A stretch of 64,000 nt of DNA from Acidovorax sp. T1 (GCF_002176815.1 NZ_CP021648.1:3542001-3606000), one strand, 5' to 3'; positions 45,432 to 53,874 are shown, numbered from the stretch's first letter. Notes: a model not told the origin generated them from the sequence alone. Program-made: numbers and translations.

Positions 45432-46664
45432 ATGGCCGTGGACGACACCGCCCCACGAGCCCCGCGTCAAGGCCCCATCGCACTCGCCGACCTGTTCGAC
45501 GCTGCGCTGAAGGACCTCACGCCCAATCCAAATCCCCGCGCGCCAGCGCCCATGGCAGTGCCCACGCCTGCGGCGTCCGGCGACGCCTTCCTATTCAGTG
45601 GCAATCGGCACGAGAGCGTGCCGCGGCGGCTGTTCGTCGACCGCCGCCTGACACCGCTGGAGCGCAACGCCTGGCAGGTGTTCCGGCTGATGCTCAACGA
45701 CGACGGCGTCACGACGTTCCCGACCTATGAGCAGTTGCGCCCATGGCTGGCGTCCATGCCCTGCGCGGGACAAGCCTCCCACGAGACCGTCGCGCGGGCG
45801 CTGACGCTGCTGCGCCTGACGCGCTGGCTGAGCCTCGTGCGACGACGGCGCGACCCCAAGACCGGCCGCATCCTCGGAAACCTCTACGTCCTGCACGACG
45901 AACCCCTGACACTGTTCGAGGCCATGCAGCTCGACGCCGACTACCTGGCCCTGGTCAGCCAGTCGCTGGGGCATTCCGCCAAGGCCGTCCAGGTGGTGGG
46001 ACTCAACACCCTCCAGGAGATCGCGGACGACCCGATGTTGTCCGGACGCACCTTGCCGTCGCGGCTGCAAGTGCTCGCCGAGCGCCTGGCCGACCAGGGC
46101 ATCACCGCCACCGCAAGTTATCCACAGGAGGATGCGATCCACGATTCCGAAGAAGGGCCCGCCAGCCTTCTTCGGAATGGCGAACGCCCTTCTTCGGAAT
46201 CCGAAGCAGGGCCGAAACCCGCGCCAGACGGCGCTCTTCGGAATCCGAAGCAGGACCGTACAGTACGTAGTAGTCGTATTGATGAAGTACGTACTACCGC
46301 GCAGGCGCGCGCGCTGGGCGACCTGCAATGGCCCAAGCGTTTCGCGGAACTGAAGGCGGAACAGCAAGCCGGCGCCAGGATGGCGTTGCAGCAAGTGGAC
46401 GCTGCCCTGCGGCAGGCTGTGCTGGACGAGTGGGCCGCACGGTGCGGCAAGCATGGCATCCGCAACCCCGCCGGGTACCTGTTCGGCATCATCCAGCGCG
46501 CCATGCGCGGCGAGTTCAATGCGTGGGCCAAGCAGACCAGCCCGGCAGCGCCAACACCATCGGCGGCGCGAGCGCCACCGCCCGAGCCGCCGCGCAACGT
46601 CGTGCCGCCCGCGGTGGCCCGGCAGCACATCGAGCGCCTGCGCGATCTGCTGCGCAAATCCTGA
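45432..46664 (+). CDS. STY4528-family pathogenicity-island replication protein
   Basis: 410 residues. RRLFVDRRLTPLERNAWQVF and a winged-helix-like region with TFPTYEQLRPWLAS (residues 75-160) resemble plasmid and island replication initiators; LGNLYVLHDEPLTLFEAMQLD follows. Residues about 230-290 are a serine/proline-rich linker whose DNA carries a DnaA box and an array of inverted repeats. The C-terminal domain has QQVDAALRQAVLDEWAARC and NPAGYLFGIIQRA. It starts three bases after the DUF2857 stop. Its role in replication is from family naming, not from an experiment I can cite. Confidence 0.85.
   Translation: MAVDDTAPRAPRQGPIALADLFDAALKDLTPNPNPRAPAPMAVPTPAASGDAFLFSGNRHESVPRRLFVDRRLTPLERNAWQVFRLMLNDDGVTTFPTYEQLRPWLASMPCAGQASHETVARALTLLRLTRWLSLVRRRRDPKTGRILGNLYVLHDEPLTLFEAMQLDADYLALVSQSLGHSAKAVQVVGLNTLQEIADDPMLSGRTLPSRLQVLAERLADQGITATASYPQEDAIHDSEEGPASLLRNGERPSSESEAGPKPAPDGALRNPKQDRTVRSSRIDEVRTTAQARALGDLQWPKRFAELKAEQQAGARMALQQVDAALRQAVLDEWAARCGKHGIRNPAGYLFGIIQRAMRGEFNAWAKQTSPAAPTPSAARAPPPEPPRNVVPPAVARQHIERLRDLLRKS
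46118..46297. other. Candidate replication origin embedded in the replication gene
   Basis: A perfect DnaA box TTATCCACA at 46118-46126. Then the 13-mer CCTTCTTCGGAAT: inverted at 46144-46156, direct at 46166-46178 and 46188-46200, and a variant at 46235-46244. Two copies run on into CCGAAGCAGG, making odd palindromes around TTCGGAATCCGAA. Two TACGTA-centred motifs at 46264-46269 and 46288-46293 complete the array. The encoded residues are a low-complexity linker, so the DNA rather than the protein seems to be under constraint. Confidence 0.6.
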
Positions 46665-46890
46665 GCGCAGGGCCTGGCAAGGCCATGAAGCAGACCTCCT
46701 TGGCGGTCGGCAGAAACGGTCCCCAGGGGACGGCTGTGTGGTGAAACGCCGGACGACGGCGCGACATGCTGCGCAAAACCTGAGTAGAGCGCCTGCAAGA
46801 CCATGAAGCAGACCTCCATGGCGCTCAACGGAACGGTCCACTGGGGACGGCTGCGCGGCGAAGGATCGTGTCGAACGGCAGCGCGACGTG
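46647..46890. repeat. Two diverged direct repeats of about 120 bp after the replication gene
   Basis: Copy one is 46647-46765 and overlaps the last codons of the replication gene; copy two is 46766-46890. Shared blocks are GCTGCGCAAA, CATGAAGCAGACCTCC and GGGGACGGCTG; both carry a small hairpin around GTCC and GGGGAC. The rest of the gap up to 47083 shows no gene. A duplicated 3' end or a replication-related site are both possible. Confidence 0.6.
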
Positions 46891-47083
46891 CGGTGCAGTA
46901 CGCATACCGTCAACGACCGAGGCACGGAGCGCCAACGTGAATGCTCCGGCCTCCAAGGGACCGTTGCGCGCTGCGCCGCCAGCGCGCATAGAACCGGGGG
47001 CCGGCTCATTTCGGTTTGTTGACTGACTGCCTTCCGCTGCATGCGGATGCTGGCGGCTCCCTGTCCAACTGCGAGCGCTCACC

Positions 47084-47878
47084 ATGGCAACCAGCAACGA
47101 ACCATTGCAACTCAACCTCGGCTCCCTGCGCAGCGCGATGTCGCTGACGCTGCACACGCATCACGCTTCCCGCATCTGGCACGGCCGCGCCGCCGCCGAA
47201 GGGCGACCCGGCATCGTCGGCCTGAACGGCTACATCGCGGTGATGAATAAGATGAAGCGCGGCTCGGAGCAGGACGACCCCTACAGCGACTGGTGGATGC
47301 TGCGCATCGAGGACAAGCTCGACCAGACCAGGACCACGCTGCAGACCTTGCGCAAACAAGTGGACCAGGCACTGGCGGGCGTGCCTGCGGCATTGAGCCT
47401 GGGCGAGAACCTCAACGTGCAGCCCGTCAAGCTGCCGCTGTTCGTCAATGCGCAGTTGGGCTTTGCCGCCGTCTATCTCCTGGCCGACTACGACGACATC
47501 GCGCGCAAGCTGATCCTCGCCCACCACACCGCGCTGATCGACCGCAGCACTTTGGAGCGCTGGCTCAACGAGGGCGCGCACGCGCTGCGCAGCCTGTTCT
47601 CGCTGGCCCAGCAGTACCGCTACTCGGGCTGCACCCGCGACGATTTCGCGGCGAAGAATGCCGCAGCGCGGGTCGCGCTGGAGAAGTTCGGCGAGTTGCC
47701 GCAGGACGTCCTCGAAGGCACGCGCCGCTCGACGTTTGCGCCACCCATGGTGCGCCGTGGTCTGCAACAGCGCGGTGAGAATCCTGCCGCAGCCGCTACC
47801 AGCGTCGATGGTGATGCGGCCGCTGCTGCCGACCCGTCCGAAGGCGCAGCCACTGCCGGCGAGGACGAATCCGCATGA
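47084..47878 (+). CDS. ICE protein of the PFL_4669 / TIGR03761 family
   Basis: 264 residues. SLRSAMSLTLHTHHASRIWH, GIVGLNGYIAVMNKMKRGSE and DDPYSDWWMLRIEDKL are the conserved start of this family, found next to ssb and topB in PFGI-1-type elements. The C-terminal 50 residues are an alanine-rich acidic tail. The function is unknown; it is thought to belong to the element's DNA maintenance module. It overlaps the DUF3158 gene by four bases. Confidence 0.87.
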   Translation: MATSNEPLQLNLGSLRSAMSLTLHTHHASRIWHGRAAAEGRPGIVGLNGYIAVMNKMKRGSEQDDPYSDWWMLRIEDKLDQTRTTLQTLRKQVDQALAGVPAALSLGENLNVQPVKLPLFVNAQLGFAAVYLLADYDDIARKLILAHHTALIDRSTLERWLNEGAHALRSLFSLAQQYRYSGCTRDDFAAKNAAARVALEKFGELPQDVLEGTRRSTFAPPMVRRGLQQRGENPAAAATSVDGDAAAAADPSEGAATAGEDESA

Positions 47879-48402
47879 GCGATCTGAACCAGCCGACCCG
47901 CTACTTCCGGGGCCTGCAACAGGGAGCCTTCATGCGCCTGGAACACGCGGCCTCTCTAAAAGGCCTTTTAAAGCCTTTTAAAGGTAAAGGGGACTTGGAG
48001 GCCTGGGCCAGCCAGTGCTTCGCCATGCGCGACGAGTTGATCGGCCTGGCGCAGCGACAAGTGCTGCAACAGGCCGGTGGGCATCCCTTCCATCTGCTGC
48101 CCGTGGAACTGGCCCAGCAGACCACTGGCGCGGGAACGACGTTCCTGCGCTGGCGCAGGAACGACCGCTCGGCCATGGGCGTGGCCCTGTGGCAGGAGCT
48201 GATGGCGAGCACCAGCACGCCGGTCAACCTGCTGGCCGACCTGCACGCGATCGAGCTGCAGCGCATCACGCTGAACATGCAGATCAGCCTGTTGCACACC
48301 CTGGGTAGGCAGGCCCAGGAGTGCGCCAGCAAGGCCGCCGAGGCGGAAGACGCCTACCTGCGCCGGCTCGCGTCCATACCCCCCGGAGTGCGCGATCGGT
48401 GA
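47875..48402 (+). CDS. DUF3158-family ICE protein
   Basis: 175 residues. LKGLLKPFKGKGDLEAWA (about 29-46) and FLRWRRNDRSAMGVALW mark the family, known only from these elements. The last 40 residues are a helix with glutamate and alanine. Coding DNA at 47958-47983 has an AT-rich tandem repeat that stands out from the GC-rich background. It starts inside the previous gene (ATGA overlap), so the two are coupled. Confidence 0.82.
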   Translation: MSDLNQPTRYFRGLQQGAFMRLEHAASLKGLLKPFKGKGDLEAWASQCFAMRDELIGLAQRQVLQQAGGHPFHLLPVELAQQTTGAGTTFLRWRRNDRSAMGVALWQELMASTSTPVNLLADLHAIELQRITLNMQISLLHTLGRQAQECASKAAEAEDAYLRRLASIPPGVRDR

Positions 48403-48475
48403 TCGCGTCGGGCACCCCAGCACGCGCCCGACGCCGACATGGCACGGGTATTTCAACCACCAAGGAGATTGCACC

Positions 48476-48928
48476 ATGAGCACGCATTTTTCGGGCGAAG
48501 GCAACATCGGCTCGCCCCCCGAGTACCGGGAGTTCCCCAACGGCAACGACGAACCGCGGCGCTTGTTGCGGCTGAACGTGTATTTCGACAACCCCGTTCC
48601 CACCAAGGGCGGTGACTTCGAGGACCGCGGCGGCTTCTGGGCGCCGGTGGAAATCTGGCACCGCGACGCCGCACACTGGAAGGACCTTTACCAGAAGGGC
48701 ATGCGCGTGCTGGTCGTCGGCCGCATGGAGCGCGAACCCTGGACCGACAACGAGGATCAGCCGCGCGAGACCTGGCAGATCAACGCGCGCAGCGTCGGCA
48801 TCCTGCCGTTCCGCATCGAGTCCGTCGTTCTGAGCCCCAAATCGCAGGAGACCGCACAGGACGCGCAGCCCAAGCCCCAGGCCGCCCAGGAACCGGCAGC
48901 GTCGAAGGAGCCCAAGCGCAGGAAGTGA
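48476..48928 (+). CDS. ssb: Single-stranded DNA-binding protein of the ICE
   Basis: 150 residues, AAGGAGA eight bases before the ATG. An OB fold with LLRLNVYFDNPVPTKGGDFE, GGFWAPVEIWHRDA and GMRVLVVGRMEREPW matches the island-type SSB; the tail is Q/P-rich and ends PKRRK rather than the DDIPF-type acidic tip. In ICEclc the ssb promoter is controlled by the bistable switch. A GC-rich hairpin follows at 48937-48965. Confidence 0.88.
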   Translation: MSTHFSGEGNIGSPPEYREFPNGNDEPRRLLRLNVYFDNPVPTKGGDFEDRGGFWAPVEIWHRDAAHWKDLYQKGMRVLVVGRMEREPWTDNEDQPRETWQINARSVGILPFRIESVVLSPKSQETAQDAQPKPQAAQEPAASKEPKRRK

Positions 48929-48976
48929 TCCGGCGTGGGGGCGGCCGCAGTACGTTGCCGCCCCCCATGTCCTCGC

Positions 48977-48999
48977 GAGCTATCCCCAGGGGATAGCTC
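48977..48999. promoter_or_regulatory. Perfect 23-bp palindrome between ssb and topB
   Basis: Arms GAGCTATCCCC and GGGGATAGCTC are separated by one base. It stands 28 bases after the start of a 9-bp GC hairpin (48937-48965) that may end the ssb transcript. There is no T run after it, so a protein-binding site is more likely than a terminator. The remaining bases up to topB at 49205 show no gene. Confidence 0.6.
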
Positions 49000-49204
49000 C
49001 ATCAGCGTCCACCGGCTTCCGCGCGCTCCCGAACATCGCGGCTCCCGGCTCGCACACCGCCGGCCGCACGCCATCCCGCCCAAGCCGTTCCATCGGCGTG
49101 AAAGCGGTCGCTGCCGCATGCAGCTTGTTTGCTGCTGCCCCAACAGGCGCTCGGCATCCTCGATCCCAGCAACTCCATGAACAACGGGAAGCGGATGGAC
49201 GGAC

Positions 49205-51238
49205 ATGCGGCTGTTTCTGTGCGAGAAGCCCTCCCAGGGCAAAGACATCGGCCGGATTCTCGGCGCCACGCAGCGCGGTGAAGGCTGCCTCAACGCCTCC
49301 GGTGTCACGGTCACCTGGTGCATCGGCCATCTCGTCGAAGCGGCAGCACCCGAGGTCTATGACGCGGCGCTCAAGCGCTGGTCGCTGGAACAGCTGCCCA
49401 TCATTCCCCAGCAGTGGCGGGTCGAGGTCAAGCCGAAGACCGCCACGCAATTCAAGGTCGTCAAAGCGCTTCTGGCGAAGGCGACCCAGCTTGTCATCGC
49501 CACTGACGCCGACCGCGAAGGCGAACTGATCGCACGCGAGATCATCGACCTGTGCGGCTACCGCGGTCCCATCGAACGCCTGTGGCTGTCGGCGCTCAAC
49601 GATGCGTCCATCCGCACCGCGCTCGCCAAGCTGCGGCCCTCGGCCGAGACGCTGCCGATGTATTACTCGGCGCTGGCGCGCTCGCGCGCCGACTGGCTCG
49701 TGGGCATGAACCTCAGCCGGCTGTTCACCGTGCTCGGGCGGCAGGCCGGCTACGATGGCGTGCTGTCGGTCGGGCGTGTACAGACCCCGACGCTCAAACT
49801 CGTGGTGGACCGCGACCGAGAGATCGCGGCCTTCGTGTCCGTGCCGTACTGGGCCATCGACGTGTCGCTGTCCGCAGGCGGTCAGACGTTCACCGCGCAG
49901 TGGGTGGCACCCGATGCCAGCACCGACGACGCCGGCCGCTGCCTGCGGCAGCCCGTCGCACAGCAGGCCGCGCAGCAGATCCGCGCCGCGGGCAGTGCCC
50001 AGGTGGTGTCGGTCGAGACCGAGCGCGTGCGCGAAGGCCCGCCGCTGCTGTTCGACCTGGGCACCTTGCAGGAAGTCTGTTCCAAGCAGCTTGGGCTGGA
50101 CGTGCAGGAAACCTTGGAGATCGCCCAGGCCCTGTACGAGACGCACAAGGCCACGACGTACCCGCGCTCGGATTCGGGCTACCTGCCCGAAAGCATGTTC
50201 GCCGAAGTGCCCACGGTCCTGGACAGCCTGCTCAAGACCGATCCCACGCTGGCCCAGATCATGGGCCAGCTCGACCGCACCCAGCGCTCGCGCGCCTGGA
50301 ACGACGGCAAGGTGACGGCGCACCACGGCATCATCCCGACGCTCGAACCCGCGAATCTCTCCGCCATGAGCGAGAAGGAACGGGCGTTGTACCGGCTGAT
50401 CCGGGCACATTACCTGGCCCAGTTCCTCCCGCACCACGAGTTCGACCGCACCGTGGCGGATCTCTCCTGCGGCCAGCAGAAGCTGGTGGCTACGGGCAAG
50501 CAGGTCGTCGCCCGCGGCTGGCGCCTGGTGCTGGCCGAGTCCGAACGTGAAGGCAGCGCCGATGAGGATGGCGACGCCCCCGTGCGCACCCAGGTGCTGC
50601 CTGCGCTGCGTGACGGGATGGCATGCCAGGTCGCCGGGGCCGACATCAAGGCCCTCAAGACGATGCCGCCCAAGCCCTATACCCAGGGCGAACTGGTCAA
50701 GGCGATGAAGGGCGTTGCGCGTTTCGTGACCGACCCGCGCCTGAAGCAGAAGCTCAAGGACACGACGGGCATCGGCACCGAGGCGACGCGGGCCAACATC
50801 ATCAGCGGGCTGATCGCCCGCGGCTATATCGTGAAGAAGGGGCGCTCCATCCGCGCATCGGATGCGGCGTTCACGCTGATCGACGCCGTGCCCGCGGCGA
50901 TTGCCGACCCCGGCACCACCGCCGTCTGGGAACAGGCGCTGGACATGATCGAGGGCGGACAACTCACCCTGGATGTGTTCATCGGCAAGCAGGCCGCCTG
51001 GATTTCGCAGTTGATCGCGCAATACGGCAGCACGTCCCTGTCCATCAAGGTTCCCCAAGGACCGGCTTGTCCGCAGTGCGGCGCACCCACGCGCCAGCGA
51101 ACCGGCAAGAGCGGCCCGTTCTGGTCGTGCAGTCGCTACCCCGACTGCAAAGGCACGCTGCCGGTGGCAACCGGCACGTCCAGGCGTGGTGCCTCGCGTC
51201 CACGCCGTACCAGTGGCGGTGGCCGCAAAGGCGCCTGA
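49205..51238 (+). CDS. topB: DNA topoisomerase III of the ICE
   Basis: 677 residues. TOPRIM: MRLFLCEKPSQGKDIGRILG and ATDADREGELIARE (D101, D103). Active-site Tyr is Y319 in TTYPRSDSGYLPE, close to Tyr328 of E. coli TopB. The motif GVLSVGRVQTPTL lies near 190. C-terminal part: CPQCGAPTRQRTGKSG and CSRYPDCKGT, one zinc ribbon, then a basic RGASRPRRTSGGGRKGA tail. Type IA enzymes resolve replication or conjugation intermediates. It is the last gene of the DNA-processing block. Confidence 0.95.
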   Translation: MRLFLCEKPSQGKDIGRILGATQRGEGCLNASGVTVTWCIGHLVEAAAPEVYDAALKRWSLEQLPIIPQQWRVEVKPKTATQFKVVKALLAKATQLVIATDADREGELIAREIIDLCGYRGPIERLWLSALNDASIRTALAKLRPSAETLPMYYSALARSRADWLVGMNLSRLFTVLGRQAGYDGVLSVGRVQTPTLKLVVDRDREIAAFVSVPYWAIDVSLSAGGQTFTAQWVAPDASTDDAGRCLRQPVAQQAAQQIRAAGSAQVVSVETERVREGPPLLFDLGTLQEVCSKQLGLDVQETLEIAQALYETHKATTYPRSDSGYLPESMFAEVPTVLDSLLKTDPTLAQIMGQLDRTQRSRAWNDGKVTAHHGIIPTLEPANLSAMSEKERALYRLIRAHYLAQFLPHHEFDRTVADLSCGQQKLVATGKQVVARGWRLVLAESEREGSADEDGDAPVRTQVLPALRDGMACQVAGADIKALKTMPPKPYTQGELVKAMKGVARFVTDPRLKQKLKDTTGIGTEATRANIISGLIARGYIVKKGRSIRASDAAFTLIDAVPAAIADPGTTAVWEQALDMIEGGQLTLDVFIGKQAAWISQLIAQYGSTSLSIKVPQGPACPQCGAPTRQRTGKSGPFWSCSRYPDCKGTLPVATGTSRRGASRPRRTSGGGRKGA

Positions 51239-51439
51239 CCGCCCCCGTTCCCCGTGAGCCATGCCCGCCATCGGCGGCGTGGCCCGTGTCCCGCATGCCC
51301 TGCGGGACGCCCCAGCGCGCAACGCCTTCTTGCTCCGTGTGCGCGTCCCGTCCGGCCGGCCCCGGCCGCGGGACCTGAAGGTGGCTTCTCCGCGAACCGC
51401 ACCCCGCGCGTTCTCCTCGTCTGCATTCCTTCCGCCGCT

Positions 51440-51491
51440 GCGAAGGGTCCCCCGATGGCTTGCCTGTGCGAGCCATCCGGAGACCCTTCGC
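51440..51491. other. Long two-stem hairpin after topB
   Basis: Outer arms GCGAAGGGTC and GACCCTTCGC pair over ten bases; a 4/4 internal loop follows, then GATGGCT pairs AGCCATC around a ten-base loop. Stability and internal symmetry suggest a structured RNA or a transcript end. It begins about 200 bases after the topB stop. Confidence 0.55.
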
Positions 51492-51676
51492 GGTCAGCGG
51501 TATTCGGTGCCGGTGCCCGCCGGCGCAAAAACGGGCTCCCTTTGTGCGCGGATGTGCGCCAGACGATGCCGGCCCCAGCCACGACATGGGCCGGGTGTGA
51601 TTGCTGGATGAGCAGACGGTTCTAGCGACGACCGGGCCTGCCAATCAGCCCACGGGTGGTTCTTCTTTCCTCCCGA

Positions 51677-51701
51677 GCCGAAGGCCCCTGGGGCCTTCGG
51701 C
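51677..51701 (+). terminator. Terminator-like hairpin
   Basis: GCCGAAGGCCC and GGGCCTTCGGC are near-adjacent perfect arms, with GCCTTTCTCC after them. It separates topB from the cargo genes. Confidence 0.6.
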
Positions 51702-51966
51702 GCCTTTCTCCTGCCTTTCAACGCCCCGGCCAGGGCGATGGCCCTGCGCCACACGAACGGGAGACCCACATGACCGCCAACATTGCAATCCGCCTCACTA
51801 CGCACCGCCGATGCACCGAACTGCAAGGCGATCGGCAATTCCATGGCCGTGCTGTGCGTCGCGTGGCTGGGGACGCCGGCTGGTGCAGTACCTGCACAAG
51901 ACGGGATCGATCGCTTCGGATTGATGCAAGACGCGGCCGGCGGGTCGCGCGATCCTCCCTCCTGCA

Positions 51967-52035
51967 TTGCCGACGCATCGGCAACAGCCAGCAGCCAGGG
52001 TGTCCAGACTGCCGTGGGTTCCGCCCACGCCACCC
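51967..52035 (+). ncRNA. Structured RNA element, copy 1 (leader of the 52168 gene)
   Basis: Helix 1 TTGCCGA-CGCA-TCGGCAA; helix 2 GCAGCC with GACTGC (one mismatch); helix 3 GTGGG-TTCCG-CCCAC; pseudoknot GGGTG in the helix 2 loop with CACCC at 52031-52035. The same plan recurs at 52868, 55870 and 58040 with different paired bases. It sits 133 bases before the ATG at 52168. Confidence 0.65.
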
Positions 52036-52167
52036 GCCAGTTCGCCCCGGCATCTCTCCGGCGAACGCTGCCCACCGGGCATCGATGCCACCTTCCTCCA
52101 ACCCACGGGATGTATGCCGCGTCCCGTCAGGGGCGTGTCGTCAACCCGGTCGATATCAGGACTTCCC

Positions 52168-52725
52168 ATGGACACCATCACCCGACAAGACCGCATCACC
52201 CTCAAGAACCTCAAGGTCGCGGATTTCGCGAGCGAGGAAACGCTGTGCTTCACCGCCACCGTCATGTTCGACGGCAGGCCCATCGCCGAAGCCCGCAACG
52301 ACGGACACGGCGGCTCGACGTTCGTGCGCGCGTTGCAAGGCCAGGCCGCGCTGCTGGCCCAGGCCGAGGAATTCGCCAAGAGCCTGCCGCCGGCATCGCT
52401 CGACGTCGAACGCGAAGACGACGAGCCGCTTCTCATCGACATGACGCTCGACTTCCTAGTGGACCAATTGGCCGATGCCATGCACGCGGAGCGCAAGCTG
52501 CGCACCGCGTTCAACCGCGACATCGGCAACAAGGTGCTGTTCATCAAGGACGGCAGGCTGCTGTTCCTCAAGGGCATCAAGCTCAAGGCCATTGCCGACC
52601 GCGCAGCGTATTTCGCAAAGCTGCGCAGCCGACAGGACCAGCCCATCGTCATCCTGGCCGAGCTGCCAGCGGACGAGGCATTCGCCATCTGGAAGCAGCA
52701 TGTCCTGGGCGACAAGCCCCGCTGA
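52168..52725 (+). CDS. ICE cargo protein of unknown function
   Basis: 185 residues, soluble. MDTITRQDRITLKNLKVADF and VMFDGRPIAEARNDGHGGS are followed by a helical middle and a C-terminal KVLFIKDGRLLFLKGIKLK with IADRAAYFAKLRSRQD. I do not recognise a domain. The ATG was chosen over the longer frame because the upstream part overlaps the RNA element. It is followed by its own terminator. Confidence 0.7.
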   Translation: MDTITRQDRITLKNLKVADFASEETLCFTATVMFDGRPIAEARNDGHGGSTFVRALQGQAALLAQAEEFAKSLPPASLDVEREDDEPLLIDMTLDFLVDQLADAMHAERKLRTAFNRDIGNKVLFIKDGRLLFLKGIKLKAIADRAAYFAKLRSRQDQPIVILAELPADEAFAIWKQHVLGDKPR

Positions 52726-52751
52726 TCCAGCCTCACCGCACCGTCATGACC

Positions 52752-52781
52752 GCCCCGCACTTGCTGCGGGGCTTTTCTTTG
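52752..52781 (+). terminator. Rho-independent terminator
   Basis: GCCCCGCA and TGCGGGGC pair over eight bases with a CTTGC loop, then TTTTCTTTG. Lies 27 bases after the stop codon at 52725. Confidence 0.8.
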
Positions 52782-52867
52782 TCTCTGCGTACATCAATCG
52801 GGGCTGGACCAGATGCCGATTTCCAACTGACGTGGCGCGCCCCCCCCACGAAGCTGCCCGCATGCTC

Positions 52868-52934
52868 GCTGATTCGTCAGCACATGCCAGCAGCCAGGGT
52901 TTCAGGCTGCCGCGGGGTTCTCCCCGCGCAACCC
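52868..52934 (+). ncRNA. Structured RNA element, copy 2 (leader of the 53059 gene)
   Basis: Helix 1 GCTGA-TTCG-TCAGC with a UUCG tetraloop; linker ACATGCCA; helix 2 GCAGCC with GGCTGC around AGGGTTTCA; helix 3 CGCGGGG-TTCT-CCCCGCG; pseudoknot GGGTT with AACCC at 52930-52934. It is the best-formed copy. The 333-base gap 52726-53058 otherwise holds only the terminator at 52752. Confidence 0.7.
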
Positions 52935-53058
52935 ACCAGTCCGCATCGCATCCATTGCGCGGACGCGCGTCGCCAAGACGCTGATGCTTTTTTTCAACCG
53001 CGTGCGGGAGCTGCCATCCCGTGAGGGACAGGGCCCCGCTTTTCCAAGGAGCCCATCC

Positions 53059-53280
53059 ATGTCCCAGCAAGCCTCTTTCGGCCGATTCGGTCAATTGGCC
53101 TTGACCTACTGCGGCAAGTTCCTGCCGCTCGAAGTCCTGCACAGCGCCGCCGGCCACTACATCGGCACGCGCGATACCGAAGGTCCCGTTTCGCGGGAAT
53201 CTCGTGAGTACTTCCGCAGCCATGCCGCGGCTCAACGTGCCCTCGAAAGAGGCGGCTGGTCCCAGCTCGCCGTTCCCTGA
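53059..53280 (+). CDS. Small ICE cargo protein
   Basis: 73 residues, beginning MSQQASFGRFGQLALTYCGK and ending in a helix SRESREYFRSHAAAQRALER. AAGGAG eight bases before the ATG supports translation. No recognised domain. It is followed 21 bases later by the next cargo gene, so these two may share a transcript. Confidence 0.65.
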   Translation: MSQQASFGRFGQLALTYCGKFLPLEVLHSAAGHYIGTRDTEGPVSRESREYFRSHAAAQRALERGGWSQLAVP

Positions 53281-53301
53281 TCCAACTGGAGGAATCACGT
53301 C

Positions 53302-53694
53302 ATGAACCAGCTACTGCCGCAGGAAGTCGTCGATCAGATCGTTCGGGAAGAACGGCATTTCAGCGCCGCGCCCCAAGCCTTTTTCGAGGCATGGAAGCGT
53401 GGTGTCGAGATCGCCGGCCCGCAATGGTTTGGCGATGGCACCCGTGAAGGTCTGAACCAGGCCAAGAGCAAGTGGGATCTGCGCCCCGACATGCTGCGCC
53501 TCAACGACGCCCTCGGCGTCCTGAGCAGCGGGGAACGCATGTTCCTGTCCGCGATGGTCAGCTTCTACAACGCGCGCGAGGGCGGTGCCATGCTCAAGCG
53601 CTGCCACTTCAACGGGTTGTCGGACTTCGACGGCCTCGATCTGCCTCGTCGCCAGGTGATCGCCGACCTCCTGCTGAACTACAGCGGTTGGTGA
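53302..53694 (+). CDS. ICE cargo protein of unknown function
   Basis: 130 residues with ribosome site TGGAGG nine bases before the ATG. MNQLLPQEVVDQIVREERHF, KSKWDLRPDMLRLNDALGVL and LSSGERMFLSAMVSFYN are amphipathic helices; the sequence has no clear catalytic motif. It is a typical small protein of PFGI-1-like elements. A long hairpin follows. Confidence 0.7.
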   Translation: MNQLLPQEVVDQIVREERHFSAAPQAFFEAWKRGVEIAGPQWFGDGTREGLNQAKSKWDLRPDMLRLNDALGVLSSGERMFLSAMVSFYNAREGGAMLKRCHFNGLSDFDGLDLPRRQVIADLLLNYSGW

Positions 53695-53739
53695 GCCGGT
53701 CCCCGGCACACCTTCATCACTGCGTTCACGCGACCCCAT

Positions 53740-53774
53740 GAGGGACATGCGCCTCGCCCGAGGCCATGTCCCTC
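53740..53774 (+). terminator. Long terminator-like hairpin
   Basis: GAGGGACATG and CATGTCCCTC pair over ten bases and GCCTCG with CGAGGC continue the stem, followed by GCGTTTCTCC. Confidence 0.6.
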
Positions 53775-53874
53775 GCGTTTCTCCCCGCCCAGTGCCATCC
53801 GGCATCAGGCGGTTCCCCTGCGGATGCCATCGTCCGCAAGGGCTGGCTCCGTTCATTCATCGAAAGGAGCCTTC

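Larger units (their letters stand above)
51239..52167. other. Noncoding region after topB (929 bases)
   Basis: No convincing gene in either strand. It holds a long hairpin (51440-51491), a strong terminator-like hairpin (51677-51701) and the first copy of the structured RNA element (51967-52035), which leads to the gene at 52168. Confidence 0.6.

Noticed and set aside
48980-51322. 780-residue open frame opposite topB
   Set aside because: Antisense shadow of topB; no recognisable motif.
51254-51625. Plus-strand frames of about 120 residues in the gap after topB
   Set aside because: Overlap the long hairpin, lack a ribosome site and consist of arginine/proline/alanine-rich filler.
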